Part shown: one piece after another, positions 1 through 12,970 of the stretch
How positions within the stretch are numbered: position 1 is the stretch's first letter
Layout of the letters: each line of letters begins with the position of its first letter
Made by a program: the position numbers and the translations under genes
Notes under the pieces: model-generated
What the model saw: the letters and a program-made list of their open reading frames with translations, nothing else
Databases searched by the model: none
Told to the model about the DNA's origin: nothing
Source of the DNA: Pseudomonadota bacterium
GTDB lineage: Bacteria > Pseudomonadota > Alphaproteobacteria > Sphingomonadales > Sphingomonadaceae
Assembly: GCA_963205265.1 (NCBI GenBank)
Contig: CAUJJI010000009.1
Coordinates: 1 to 33,801 of the forward strand
Direction: 5' to 3'
DNA: 33,801 nt

Positions 1-130
1 GACCCGCCGACGCCTCGCACCGCAGGGCTCGCAACCAGCCAAGCCTGTCGCGCCAGGCAAACCACAAGCGCCGGCCGTCCCGTGCGTGTGTTTCCTTCCC
101 CGGCGCAAGCCCGCATTCGCCAGCGGGGGT
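1..130. repeat. Left copy of a 130-bp perfect terminal inverted repeat
   Basis: Bases 1-130 are the exact reverse complement of bases 33670-33799; I compared them base by base and found no mismatch. Identity stops at base 131. Inside lies a small hairpin (CCCGC and GCGGG around 111-127). No coding frame or transposase is apparent. Because both copies sit at the extreme ends of the window and the interior carries housekeeping genes, the simplest reading is a dispersed chromosomal repeat at which an assembly contig was broken, not the ends of a mobile element. Confidence 0.9.
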
Positions 131-150
131 TGAGGTGTGTCCAGCGTAAA

Positions 151-275
151 GATCCTCCCCCGTAGGGGGAGGGGGACCGCCGGCGTAGCCGGTGGTGGAG
201 GGGTGTTCCCCTTTGATCGAATGCTGACACCCCTCCGTCATTCGCTGACGCGAATGCCACCTCCCCCTAAGGGGG
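151..275. repeat. Intergenic palindromic repeat, left copy
   Basis: The stretch is built of nested hairpins: a CCTCCCCC / GGGGGAGG pair at about 154-172, a CCGGC / GCCGG stem at about 180-192, and ATTCGC-TGAC-GCGAAT at 240-255. A diverged copy in the opposite orientation lies at 33530-33655, next to the other terminal repeat. From memory this resembles a REP/MITE-like element common between genes in sphingomonads and relatives; that assignment is inference. It starts about 16 bp downstream of the gltD stop and may also terminate gltBD transcription. Confidence 0.8.
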
Positions 276-291
276 CTGAGCCCAGGTCGTC

Positions 292-1725
292 TCAGCGGGG
301 TAGTTCGCTCTTGCCCATCAGCGCCTCGTCGACCGCCCGCGCGGCCTGGCGGCCTTCGCGGATGGCCCAGACGACGAGCGACTGGCCGCGGCGCATGTCG
401 CCGCAGGCGAAGATCTGCGAGTCGCTGGTGCGGTAGTTCAGCACGTTCGCCGCAACGTTGCCGCGCGGGTCCAGCTCGACGCCCGACTGCTCGACCAGGC
501 CCTGCTTGCGCGGGCCGAGGAAGCCCATGGCCAGCAGGATCAGGTCGGCCTGCAGAGTGAACTCGCTGCCGGGCACTTCCTGCATCCGCCCGTCGACCCA
601 TTCGACGCGGACGCATTCCAAGCCCTTGACGTCGTTGTCGCCGACGACGCGCTTGGTCAGCACCGCCCAGTCGCGTACCGCGCCTTCCTCGTGGCTCGAC
701 GAGGTGCGCAGCTTGAGCGGCCAGTTGGGCCAGGTCAGCGCCTTGTTTTCCTTCTCGGGCGGCTTGGGCATGATCTCGAGCTGGGTGACGCTGGCCGCGC
801 CCTGGCGGTTCGAAGTGCCGACGCAGTCCGAGCCGGTGTCGCCGCCGCCGATGACGATGACGTGCTTGCCGGTCGCTGTCAGCGAGCCGCGCGGCGCGGC
901 GCGCAGTTCGTCGTCGCCGGCGTTGCGCTTGTTCTGCTGCATCAGGAATTCCATCGCCGGGCGCACGCCGGGCAGCTCGGCGCCGGGAATCTCCAGCCGG
1001 CGCGGGTCTTCGGCGCCGCCGGCCATGACGACCGCGTCGAAGTTCTCCTTGAGCGAGGCGACCGACACCGTCACCCCGACTTCGACGCCGGTGCGGAACT
1101 CGACGCCTTCGGCTTCCATCTGGACGGCGCGGCGGTTGATCAGGTGCTTTTCCAGCTTGAAGTCGGGGATGCCGTAGCGCAGCAGGCCGCCGATGCGGTC
1201 GTTCTTCTCGAATACGGTGACGCTGTGGCCGGCACGCGCCAGCTGCTGCGCGCAGGCGAGCCCGGCCGGGCCCGAGCCGACCACGGCGACGGCCTTGCCG
1301 GTGCGCCTGGACGGCACTTGCGGCGTGATCCAGCCGTTCTCCCAGCCCTTGTCGACGATCGCGCATTCGATCGTCTTGATCGTCACCGGCTGGTCGCCGA
1401 TGTTCAGCGTGCAGGCCGCCTCGCAGGGCGCGGGGCAGATGCGGCCGGTGAACTCTGGGAAATTGTTGGTCGAATGCAGCACTTCCAGCGCGCTGAGGAA
1501 GTCGCCTTCGTAGACCAGGTGGTTCCAGTCGGGGATGATGTTGTTGACCGGGCAGCCGGTATGGCAGTGCGGCACGCCGCAGTTCATGCAGCGCGAGGCC
1601 TGGCCCTGCAGCTCGCCCTGCGGCAGCGGCACGACGAATTCCTTGTAGTGCTTCAGCCGCTCCTTGGGATCGGCATAGCCGCGGTCGTGGCGGTCAAGCT
1701 CGAGAAAGCCGGTTTCCTTGCCCAT
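292..1725 (-). CDS. gltD: Glutamate synthase (NADPH), small subunit
   Basis: This is the beta subunit of NADPH-dependent glutamate synthase (GOGAT), which takes electrons from NADPH through FAD and passes them to the large subunit for reductive transfer of the glutamine amide to 2-oxoglutarate in the cytoplasm. The product is 477 residues, close to the usual size. The N-terminal part has the cysteine clusters expected for low-potential Fe-S centres ([14 protein letters not shown] and CPAPCEAAC). A FAD Rossmann fingerprint ([15 protein letters not shown]) and a second dinucleotide fold ([13 protein letters not shown]) follow. I chose the ATG at 1725 because the protein then begins MGKETGF, as in homologues; the frame stays open further upstream but would run into gltB. 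The gene starts 19 nt after the gltB stop, so the two form an operon. Confidence 0.97.
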   Translation of the reverse strand: MGKETGFLELDRHDRGYADPKERLKHYKEFVVPLPQGELQGQASRCMNCGVPHCHTGCPVNNIIPDWNHLVYEGDFLSALEVLHSTNNFPEFTGRICPAPCEAACTLNIGDQPVTIKTIECAIVDKGWENGWITPQVPSRRTGKAVAVVGSGPAGLACAQQLARAGHSVTVFEKNDRIGGLLRYGIPDFKLEKHLINRRAVQMEAEGVEFRTGVEVGVTVSVASLKENFDAVVMAGGAEDPRRLEIPGAELPGVRPAMEFLMQQNKRNAGDDELRAAPRGSLTATGKHVIVIGGGDTGSDCVGTSNRQGAASVTQLEIMPKPPEKENKALTWPNWPLKLRTSSSHEEGAVRDWAVLTKRVVGDNDVKGLECVRVEWVDGRMQEVPGSEFTLQADLILLAMGFLGPRKQGLVEQSGVELDPRGNVAANVLNYRTSDSQIFACGDMRRGQSLVVWAIREGRQAARAVDEALMGKSELPR

Positions 1726-1744
1726 CTTGAATCGATATCCCTGA

Positions 1745-6397
<4,653 letters not shown>

Positions 6398-6690
6398 CCT
6401 GTATCAAAAACCGGACGCCCCGATCGCACCTCCGCTGCCGGAAACGCGAATCGCCCCGCGACGAAACGTGGCGAGTGAAGGCGAACTTTCCCCATGACGA
6501 CAGGAAGCGCTTTTTGCAACCGCGAACAAACGGGGCAACAGGGTGGAGATATCACGTCGTCCCGCCGAAAGCCGGGACCGCCGGCCTCGTCGACGGAACC
6601 TTCAGCCCGGCGGACAGCGGTCCCGGGTCAGGCCCGGGACGACGGAGGGGGGACAAGACGCGCGGTCTCCTCCCCCGCAACGAGGGAAGA
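6398..6690. repeat. Intergenic region with a long palindromic repeat (arms 6555-6563 and 6636-6644)
   Basis: This 293-bp gap lies upstream of gltB and downstream of the hypothetical gene, both on the minus strand. The part nearest gltB (6398-6550) probably holds the gltBD promoter, though I see no convincing -35/-10 pair. The other part holds an imperfect palindrome with outer arms CGTCGTCCC (6555-6563) and GGGACGACG (6636-6644) and inner hairpins around CCCGCCGAAAGCCGGGA and TCCCGGGTCAGGCCCGGGA. This form resembles a dispersed intergenic repeat I associate with alphaproteobacteria. It could also terminate the upstream minus-strand transcript. Confidence 0.7.
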
Positions 6691-7500
6691 TCAAGCCGCT
6701 CCGCTCATGCGCTGCAGGGCGGCGAGGGCGGTGCGCAGGGCCTGTTCGGTCTCGACCGGCTCGGTGCCGGCGCGGCGCTCGGCGCGGCCGGGGAAGACCA
6801 GGGCGGGATCGGGTTCCGGAACGGCTTCGGCCGGCTCTGTGGCGGTCGCTTCGGGCGTCGTGATCGAGACCGCGACAGGCGCGGCGCGCCGGCCGCGCGC
6901 GTGCAGCGACAGCGCCAGCCGCTCGAGCAGCTCGACATGCGACAGCCCGTCGAGGTCCATGCCGGCGATGCGCTCCGCCGCGGTCGGTTCGGCGAAGGCC
7001 TGGGGCTCGACGATCGCTTCGTCGGCCTCGACGGCAGGCTCGGGTTCGGGTTCGGGTTGGGGTTCTGATTCGACCACCGCGTCGAGGGCGCCGATCTCGA
7101 CCGCGGCAAGGTCGAGGATCTGCGGCTCGCGATCCAATGGCGCAGGCTCCTCGGCCGGCGCGGCGCTCAGCGCCAGGCGGCTGGTCCGCAGTTCGCTCCA
7201 GAGATCGCCGCCTTCGCCGGCAGGGCCGCCGGTGCCGTCGCTTGGTGCGGCAGCGCCCGCGGCCTCGCTCGGCGCGGCTTTCGGCCGGGCGATCTGCCGC
7301 GCGGCGATCAGTCCCAGCGCTCCGCCGAGAACGGCGAGCACCACTGCGGGAGCGGCCGAAGGCGTCACCGCCAGGCCGGCGGAGCCGGAGAGCACCGCTC
7401 CCCACAGGCCGACGATCGCCGGGAACAGAGGATGGCGGCTGATCGGTTGCTTCCCGCGCGACTGCTTGCGGCTGTGCTCGACCAAGTTCGTGACCCCCAA
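6691..7500 (-). CDS. Hypothetical membrane protein with an Ala/Pro/Glu-rich tail
   Basis: I do not recognise a named family. The 269-residue product starts with a short basic segment (SRKQSRGKQPISRHP), then two hydrophobic helices at about residues 26-46 and 50-68, then a long low-complexity cytoplasmic or periplasmic region rich in Ala, Pro and Glu. That region includes a run of Glu-Pro dipeptides at about residues 147-155. The last 70 residues look more ordered (DLDGLSHVELLERLALSLHA). The annotated start at 7500 is a TTG; another TTG at 7485 has a GGGGG stretch 8 nt before it and is equally possible. It begins 40 nt after the glycosyltransferase stop on the same strand, so the two may be co-transcribed. 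No function is assigned. Confidence 0.7.
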   Translation of the reverse strand: MGVTNLVEHSRKQSRGKQPISRHPLFPAIVGLWGAVLSGSAGLAVTPSAAPAVVLAVLGGALGLIAARQIARPKAAPSEAAGAAAPSDGTGGPAGEGGDLWSELRTSRLALSAAPAEEPAPLDREPQILDLAAVEIGALDAVVESEPQPEPEPEPAVEADEAIVEPQAFAEPTAAERIAGMDLDGLSHVELLERLALSLHARGRRAAPVAVSITTPEATATEPAEAVPEPDPALVFPGRAERRAGTEPVETEQALRTALAALQRMSGAA

Positions 7501-7540
7501 TTGCGTGACTCGAATGCTACCCAGTTGCCGGGCCGGCCGC

Positions 7541-8770
7541 TCAGGCAGCGGCGTCCAGGCGCTTGTGACCTGAGCGGCCTAGCAAAGTTTGGTAAACGTC
7601 CAGATAACGCTCGGCATTGCGCGCCCAGTCGTGCCGGCTCTCGACATGGGTGCGGCCGGCGGCGCGCATGGCCTCCCAGCCGTCGCGGCTCCCGGCCAGG
7701 CGCGCCAGGCTGTCGGCGCAGGCGGCCGGGTCGTCGGGCGCGAACAGAGTGCCGGTCACGCCGTCGGCGATCAGCTCGCGATGGCCGCCGACGTCGGACG
7801 CGGCGACGAGCTTGCCCTGCGCCATGGCCTCGAGCGGCTTGAGCGGCGTGACGAGGTCGGTCAGCCGGCTGCGCTTGCGCGGATAGGCCATGATGTCGGT
7901 CAGCGCGTAATAGCGCTCGACCGCTTCGTGCGGCACCCGGCCGACGAAGCGGATCGCCGCCGCGGCCGGGGATGCCCCGGCCAGCGCCTTGAGCGCCGCC
8001 TCGCAGGGCCCGCCGCCGACCAGCAGCAGCTTCGCGCCCGGCTGGCGGGCGATCAGCGCCGGCATCGCGGCGATGAGATCGTCGATCCCCTCGTAGTCGT
8101 AGAAGCTGCCGATGAACCCGATCACCGGGCCCTCGCCGAGCCCGAGTTCGGCCGCCAGCGCCGGGTCGGGCGCGGGCGGCGTGCCGAACAGCGCCAGGTC
8201 GACGCCGTTGGGCATGACGGTGATCCGCGCCGCGTCGGTGCCGCGCGCCACCAGGTCCTGGCGCAGGCCCTCGCAGATCGTCACCACCATGTCGGCGCCG
8301 GCGACGACATGGCTCTCGAGGCTGCGCGTCAGCCGGTACTTGACCGAGCCTTCGCGGCCGGTGCCGTTGCCGACGGCGGCATCTTCCCAGAAGGCGCGGA
8401 TCTCGTAGACCAGGGGAATGCCGCGCCGCCGCGCCACGCGCAGTGCCGCCTGGCCGCAGAGCGCGGGCGAATGGGCGTGGAGCAGGTCGGGCCGCCAGTC
8501 GTCGCACAGGCGGTCGATCGCGCTCGCCAGCAGCCCGATCTCGCGCCATTCGCGCAGGCCCACCGGTCCGCCGGCCTCGCCCGCAGTGCGATGGAACGTC
8601 AGGCCGTCGGCTTCCTCGACCGGCGGCCCGCCGGCCTTGTGGCGCAGACCGGTCACGCCCATGACCTCAAGGCCCAGGCCCTGCTGCGCCTTCAGGATCG
8701 CACGGCTGCGGAACGTATAGCCGCTGTGCAGCGGCAGCGAGTGATCGAGGACGTGGAGGACGCGAGTCAT
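7541..8770 (-). CDS. Glycosyltransferase, GT4 type, exosortase A-associated
   Basis: This is a retaining GT-B glycosyltransferase of 409 residues, predicted to add a sugar from an activated nucleotide donor during surface polysaccharide assembly. The N-terminus (HVLDHSLPLHSGYTFRS) closely matches the pattern I know from glycosyltransferases linked to PEP-CTERM/exosortase A loci (the TIGR04063 type). The centre has PNGVDLALFG at the domain boundary and GFIGSFYDYEGIDDLI opening the second Rossmann domain. The donor-binding EX7E region lies in KPLEAMAQGKLVAASDVGG. The ATG at 8770 is preceded by a short AAAGG. The gene is divergent from the O-glycosylation ligase across a 141-bp gap, and both families belong to the exosortase A system. 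The exact sugar is unknown. Confidence 0.88.
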   Translation of the reverse strand: MTRVLHVLDHSLPLHSGYTFRSRAILKAQQGLGLEVMGVTGLRHKAGGPPVEEADGLTFHRTAGEAGGPVGLREWREIGLLASAIDRLCDDWRPDLLHAHSPALCGQAALRVARRRGIPLVYEIRAFWEDAAVGNGTGREGSVKYRLTRSLESHVVAGADMVVTICEGLRQDLVARGTDAARITVMPNGVDLALFGTPPAPDPALAAELGLGEGPVIGFIGSFYDYEGIDDLIAAMPALIARQPGAKLLLVGGGPCEAALKALAGASPAAAAIRFVGRVPHEAVERYYALTDIMAYPRKRSRLTDLVTPLKPLEAMAQGKLVAASDVGGHRELIADGVTGTLFAPDDPAACADSLARLAGSRDGWEAMRAAGRTHVESRHDWARNAERYLDVYQTLLGRSGHKRLDAAA

Positions 8771-8911
8771 GGCCTTTGCCTAGGCCAGGAACGCTTAACG
8801 CGGCGTCAACCGCCACTTGCTAGAGCCGGCTCCATGAGCGCAAGCCCATGCAGGATTCCGGCCCTAGCCGTTCCGCCGCTTCCGGCCCCCGTGCCGCGGG
8901 GCTGACGGGTC

Positions 8912-10270
8912 GTGCTCAACCTTGCCCTGCTCGGCTTCGTCGCGGCCTTCATCGCGCTGGGCTTCCGGAAGCCCTTCGTCTGGGTGCTGGCCTATATCTA
9001 CATCGACTGCATCAAGCCGCAGAAGATCGCCTGGGCCATCCTGCCGTCGATCCCGATCTCGCTGATCGCCTTCCTGCTCGCTTTCGGCGGCTGGCTGGCG
9101 ATCGACGACAAGCGCGACAGCCGCTTCACTCTGCGCCAGGGACTGATCGCCTTCCTGCTGGCCTATTGCGGCTACACGACGCTGGTCGCCGATTTCCCGG
9201 TGGAAGCCGGGGAGAAGTGGGACTGGGTGTGGAAGGCGCTGGTCTTCGCGCTGTTCCTGCCGCTGACGCTGCGAACCCGGCTGCGGATCGAGGCGGTGAC
9301 GCTGGTCATGGTGCTTTCCGCCGCCTCGATCATCATCACCGGCGGCATCAAGACCGCGCTGGGCGGCGGCGGCTACGGCTCGCTGGCCTTCTTCGTCGAC
9401 GACAACACCGGGCTCTACGAAGGCTCGATCATCTCCTGCGTCGCCATCGCCATCATCCCGCTGATCCTGTGGCTGGCCCGGCACGGCACGACCTATCCGC
9501 TCGACTGGCGGGTGAAGCTATTCGCCGCCGCGCTGATCTTCGCCTGCCTGCTGATCCCGGTCGGCACCCAGGCCCGCACCGGCCTGATCTGCATCGGCGT
9601 GCTCTGCATCATCGCGCTGCGCACGGCGAAGCGGCGCTTCCTCTACATGACGCTGATGGGCGCCGCCGGACTGCTCGCCGTGCCGTTCCTGCCGCAGAGC
9701 TTCACCGAGCGGATGAGCACGATCGAGAACCACCAGGCCGACGAATCCGCCTCGACCCGCATCGCCGTGTGGAAATGGACCTGGGACTACGTCCAGGACC
9801 ATCCCTTCGGCGGCGGCTTCGACGCCTACCGCGGCAACAAGATCCGCTACCAGACCAAGAGCGCCGACGCCGCCGGGAGCAGCGTCGAGATCGAGACCAA
9901 GTACGTCGAGGACGAATCGCGCGCCTATCACTCGAGCTATTTCGAGATGCTGGGCGAACAGGGCTTCGTCGGGCTGTTCGTCTGGCTCTGGCTGCAGCTC
10001 TCGGGCCTGTGGCAGATGGAACGCGTCCGCCGCCGCTGGAAGAACCGCGAAGGCGACGGCGAACAATGGCAGGCGCCGCTGGCCACTGCGCTGCAGCAGG
10101 CGCAGGTCATCTACCTGGTCGGCTCGCTGTTCGTCGGCATCGCCTTCCAGCCCTTCGTCTTCATGCTGATCGGCCTGCAATGCGGCCTGTGGAGCTATCT
10201 GAAGCGGATCGATGCGCCGAAGGCGGTGCGGGTGGCCAGAGGCGTGCGCGCGGTGGGGGTCCCTGCATAG
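8912..10270 (+). CDS. Putative O-glycosylation ligase (Wzy/WaaL-like), exosortase A-associated
   Basis: This is a 452-residue polytopic inner-membrane protein of the O-antigen ligase/polymerase superfamily. About ten hydrophobic helices are visible from residue 3 to about residue 425. A large hydrophilic loop of about 110 residues (from about 268 to 365) contains the family-type segments STRIAVWKWTWDYVQDHPFGGG and YHSSYFEMLGEQGF. These features and the N-terminal FRKPFVWVLAYIYID fit the family annotated as exosortase A-associated O-glycosylation ligase (TIGR03097 type). Its likely role is transferring or polymerising lipid-linked glycans at the periplasmic face. The start is a GTG at 8912. 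A 23-codon Pro-rich open frame (8834-8905) ends 6 nt before it. The substrate is unknown, and no exosortase gene lies in this window. Confidence 0.85.
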   Translation: MLNLALLGFVAAFIALGFRKPFVWVLAYIYIDCIKPQKIAWAILPSIPISLIAFLLAFGGWLAIDDKRDSRFTLRQGLIAFLLAYCGYTTLVADFPVEAGEKWDWVWKALVFALFLPLTLRTRLRIEAVTLVMVLSAASIIITGGIKTALGGGGYGSLAFFVDDNTGLYEGSIISCVAIAIIPLILWLARHGTTYPLDWRVKLFAAALIFACLLIPVGTQARTGLICIGVLCIIALRTAKRRFLYMTLMGAAGLLAVPFLPQSFTERMSTIENHQADESASTRIAVWKWTWDYVQDHPFGGGFDAYRGNKIRYQTKSADAAGSSVEIETKYVEDESRAYHSSYFEMLGEQGFVGLFVWLWLQLSGLWQMERVRRRWKNREGDGEQWQAPLATALQQAQVIYLVGSLFVGIAFQPFVFMLIGLQCGLWSYLKRIDAPKAVRVARGVRAVGVPA

Positions 10271-10396
10271 GTACCTTGGGTGGGGGTGCGCTCTCCGCCA
10301 GCCGCAGCGCCTGGGTCGACATCACCCCCATCCAGCTGCGACTATGCCCTGATAGGGCCAAGTCTTCGCATCCTTCCCCATCGAGGAGGAAGGGGG
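10271..10396. repeat. Convergent intergenic region, probable dispersed-repeat remnant
   Basis: This gap separates the converging ligase and sulfatase genes. It contains a G/C-run segment near 10282-10330 and an imperfect hairpin CCTTCC / GGAAGG at about 10373-10394. The sequence looks like an intergenic repeat of the type scattered in sphingomonads, but I have no second copy in the window to prove it. It probably carries termination signals for one or both genes. No coding frame is convincing. Confidence 0.4.
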
Positions 10397-12355
10397 CTAG
10401 CGTTTCTGCCTCGCCCAGCGCTCCGAACCCCAGCGCGCCACCAGCGCGTCGATCGTCCGCCTCCGCTCGCCCGTCAGGTTGCCGTAGCGCAGGCAGCCCG
10501 CCGGCCGCTCGAAGCAGGCGAGGCCGGTGTCGAGCCGCAGCGAGACCATGCCGAAGCGCGTATCGGCAAGGCCGATGGTGGTCGGCGCGTCGAGTTCGCC
10601 GATGTGCAGGAACGGCGCGATGCCAGGCACGCGCGGCGGCGCGCCGCTCAGCAGGTCGAGCACGAGGCCGCGGTAGTCGCTGATGGCGATCGGCGCGCGG
10701 ACCGCCGGCAAGGGGCGGTTGACGACGAGGAAAGTCGCGAACTGGCGGTCGTTGACGATGTGGCCGTGGCCGAGGAAGCCGTCCTCGAACAGCGATTCGC
10801 CGTGATCGCCGGTGACCACCAGCAGCGTGTTCTCCCAGACGCCGAGGCGTTGCAGCCGCGCGACGAGGCGGCCGAGCGCGTCGTCCGAGCGGGCGACGGC
10901 ATTCCAGTAGGTCCGCTCGACCTGCGCGCGGTTGGCCGCGGAAATGTCGGCGCGGGCGATCGGCGGATGGGCGAAGCGATGCGGCACGCCGGGGTGGTCG
11001 TAAGGGAAATGCGGCGACTGGAAGTTGAAATAGATGAATTGCGGCCGCCGCCAGGCCACGGGACTGCCGAGCCGGCGGTCGAATTCTTCGAGCAGGATGC
11101 CCTCGTCGACCAGCAGCGATCCCTGGGCGGCGAAGCTGAAGGCGCGCCGGTCCTTGAGCTTTTCGGCATCGACGAAGATGTCGGCGCTGTCGCGCATGGC
11201 GACCGTGGCGGAAATGTCGCCGAAGTCCTCGGGCTGGCCGGAGAAGACGGCGACGCCGTAGCCGCCGCGCTTCAGCTCGGTGAACAGGCTGGGATCGCCC
11301 GCGCGCGGTGCCAGCCGGCCGGAGAAGATCGACTTGAGCGAGGCGGTGGTGAAGGCGACGTGGCTGTAGCTGGGGGCGATGCCCGCGCCGGCGGCGGCCA
11401 GCTTCTCGAGATTGGGGGCGACCGGCTTGCCGTCGATGCGCTTGCCGAGCACGTCGGCGCGAGTGCTCTCGAGCACGACGAGGACGACGTTGGCGCCGCC
11501 GGGCCGGACCGCGGCCGCGGCGCGCGGCTGCGGCACGGGCACGAGCCGTAGGTCGCCGCCGTAGCCGTCCTCGTCGATGCCGTTGCCCGGCACGTCGAGC
11601 GCCAGCGGATGGCGTGCGGCGTCGAAGGGGTGGTCGTCGGTGCGCAGCCCGAACAGGCCGTAGCCGTCGCCGTCGAAATCGGTCGCCAGCGCCGCCAGGT
11701 CGCCCGTCCCGCGCCACACCAGCATGCGGTTGAGGCCCAGCGCCGCGTCGCTGCCGGTCCGCGGGATCAGCGCCAGCAGGGCCAGGAAGGCGAGCCAGGC
11801 GGCGGCGATCCAGCGCGGCCGCGGGCGGTCGGACGCAGCCTGCTCGGGTGCGCCCATGATCCGCCGCACCAGGCGCCAGCTTGCCCACCAGGCGAGCGCG
11901 AACAGGCCCAGCGCCGCCGCGGCCATGGCGATCTCGTTCTTGCCGAACAGCAGGGCATCCTGAATGCTGCCGCCGCCCAGCTGCTTGACCAGGGCGAAGT
12001 CCACCGCGTCGCTGAAATAGCTGTGCAGCTGGTACTGGGCATTGAGCGCGGCCAGGCTGATGCCGCCGTAGGCCAGGGCGAAGTGGAACATCGCCGGCCA
12101 GCCGCCCGACTTTCGGTTGAGCCTGGCGCAGAGCTTCCACACGAGCAGCGCCGCCGCCAGCTGCGCGGCCAGATAGCCGCAGGCGAACAGCGCCAGCTCG
12201 GCGGCCCCGTCGACCGCGGAGGACTGCCCGAAGCCGCCGGAGAACAGGCCGTACTTGCGATCGGCGACAGCCAGCTCGGCCAGGCTGACCAGCACGATGG
12301 CGCCGGGCACCAGCAGCGCCGGACGCAGCAGTCGCTCGAATAGCCGTTTGATCAT
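10397..12355 (-). CDS. Membrane-anchored sulfatase/phosphotransferase-like protein (alkaline phosphatase superfamily)
   Basis: The 652-residue product has an N-terminal membrane part with about five helices (to about residue 200) and a C-terminal extracytoplasmic hydrolase domain of the sulfatase/LTA-synthase type. In numbering from ATG 12355, the metal-binding segments are VLVVLESTRAD (Glu296), TGDHGES (Asp517, His518) and GHGHIV (His530, His532). The likely nucleophile is a Thr in SHVAFTTASLKSIFSG (Thr336 or Thr337), not the Cys/Ser-x-Pro-x-Arg of true sulfatases, so a phosphotransferase or phosphoethanolamine-transferase-like activity is plausible. An acidic segment at 226-268 (DFDGDGYG, then DVPGNGIDEDGYGGD) looks like a MopE-type metal-binding motif without its cysteines. 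A TTG at 12376 would add seven residues. The substrate is unknown. Confidence 0.8.
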   Translation of the reverse strand: MIKRLFERLLRPALLVPGAIVLVSLAELAVADRKYGLFSGGFGQSSAVDGAAELALFACGYLAAQLAAALLVWKLCARLNRKSGGWPAMFHFALAYGGISLAALNAQYQLHSYFSDAVDFALVKQLGGGSIQDALLFGKNEIAMAAAALGLFALAWWASWRLVRRIMGAPEQAASDRPRPRWIAAAWLAFLALLALIPRTGSDAALGLNRMLVWRGTGDLAALATDFDGDGYGLFGLRTDDHPFDAARHPLALDVPGNGIDEDGYGGDLRLVPVPQPRAAAAVRPGGANVVLVVLESTRADVLGKRIDGKPVAPNLEKLAAAGAGIAPSYSHVAFTTASLKSIFSGRLAPRAGDPSLFTELKRGGYGVAVFSGQPEDFGDISATVAMRDSADIFVDAEKLKDRRAFSFAAQGSLLVDEGILLEEFDRRLGSPVAWRRPQFIYFNFQSPHFPYDHPGVPHRFAHPPIARADISAANRAQVERTYWNAVARSDDALGRLVARLQRLGVWENTLLVVTGDHGESLFEDGFLGHGHIVNDRQFATFLVVNRPLPAVRAPIAISDYRGLVLDLLSGAPPRVPGIAPFLHIGELDAPTTIGLADTRFGMVSLRLDTGLACFERPAGCLRYGNLTGERRRTIDALVARWGSERWARQKR

Positions 12356-12511
12356 CGCCCGTCGCAAATCGCGCAAGAAGTCGCCCCTGAACTGCCAACT
12401 TATAGCCGCTGTTGGTTAACGAAGCTGACCCTCGGCGCGCGATCGGCGATCGCGTTGCGCGGGGGACGCGCATGGTCCATGACAGCGGCAGGACAGATAG
12501 ACGGAGGCCCC

Positions 12512-12952
12512 ATGAAACTGCAGGACCTGCAAGCCAGGGTGGGAGAGAGCATCGGCACGTCGGAATGGTACCTGATGGACCAGCAGCGCATCGACCGCTT
12601 CGCCGACACCACCGAGGACGACCAGTTCATCCACGTCGATCCCGAGGCGGCCAAGGCGACGCCCTTCGGCGGGACCATTGCCCATGGCTTCCTGACGCTG
12701 TCGATGCTGGCGGCGTTCATGAGCGAGCTCGACAAGCCGCAAGTGCAGATGTCGGTCAACTACGGTTTCAACAAGGTGCGGTTCCTCTCGCCGGTCAAGT
12801 CCGGCAAGCGGATCCGCGGGCATTTCAAGCTGCTCGAGCTGGTCGAGAAGCGGCCGGGCCAGTGGCAGCAGACCGTCGAGGTCACGGTCGAGATCGAAGG
12901 CGAAGACAAGCCGGCGCTGCTGGCGGAATGGATCTTCCAGCACTTCGCCTGA
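12512..12952 (+). CDS. MaoC-like (R)-specific enoyl-CoA hydratase family protein
   Basis: This is a 146-residue single hot-dog protein of the MaoC dehydratase family, predicted to add water to, or remove it from, an enoyl/3-hydroxyacyl-CoA in the cytoplasm. The hydratase motif is visible as FADTTEDDQFIHVDPEAA, with the catalytic Asp-x4-His pair in DQFIH, followed by PFGGTIAHGFLTLSM. I chose ATG 12512 because GGAGG lies 4 nt upstream and the protein then begins MKLQDLQ; the frame is open 19 codons further upstream but that part has no family character. The thiolase starts 18 nt downstream, so the two are probably one operon acting on acyl-CoA intermediates. The specific pathway cannot be told from sequence. 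Confidence 0.93.
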   Translation: MKLQDLQARVGESIGTSEWYLMDQQRIDRFADTTEDDQFIHVDPEAAKATPFGGTIAHGFLTLSMLAAFMSELDKPQVQMSVNYGFNKVRFLSPVKSGKRIRGHFKLLELVEKRPGQWQQTVEVTVEIEGEDKPALLAEWIFQHFA

Positions 12953-12970
12953 ACCAGAGGAGCACCCAGC

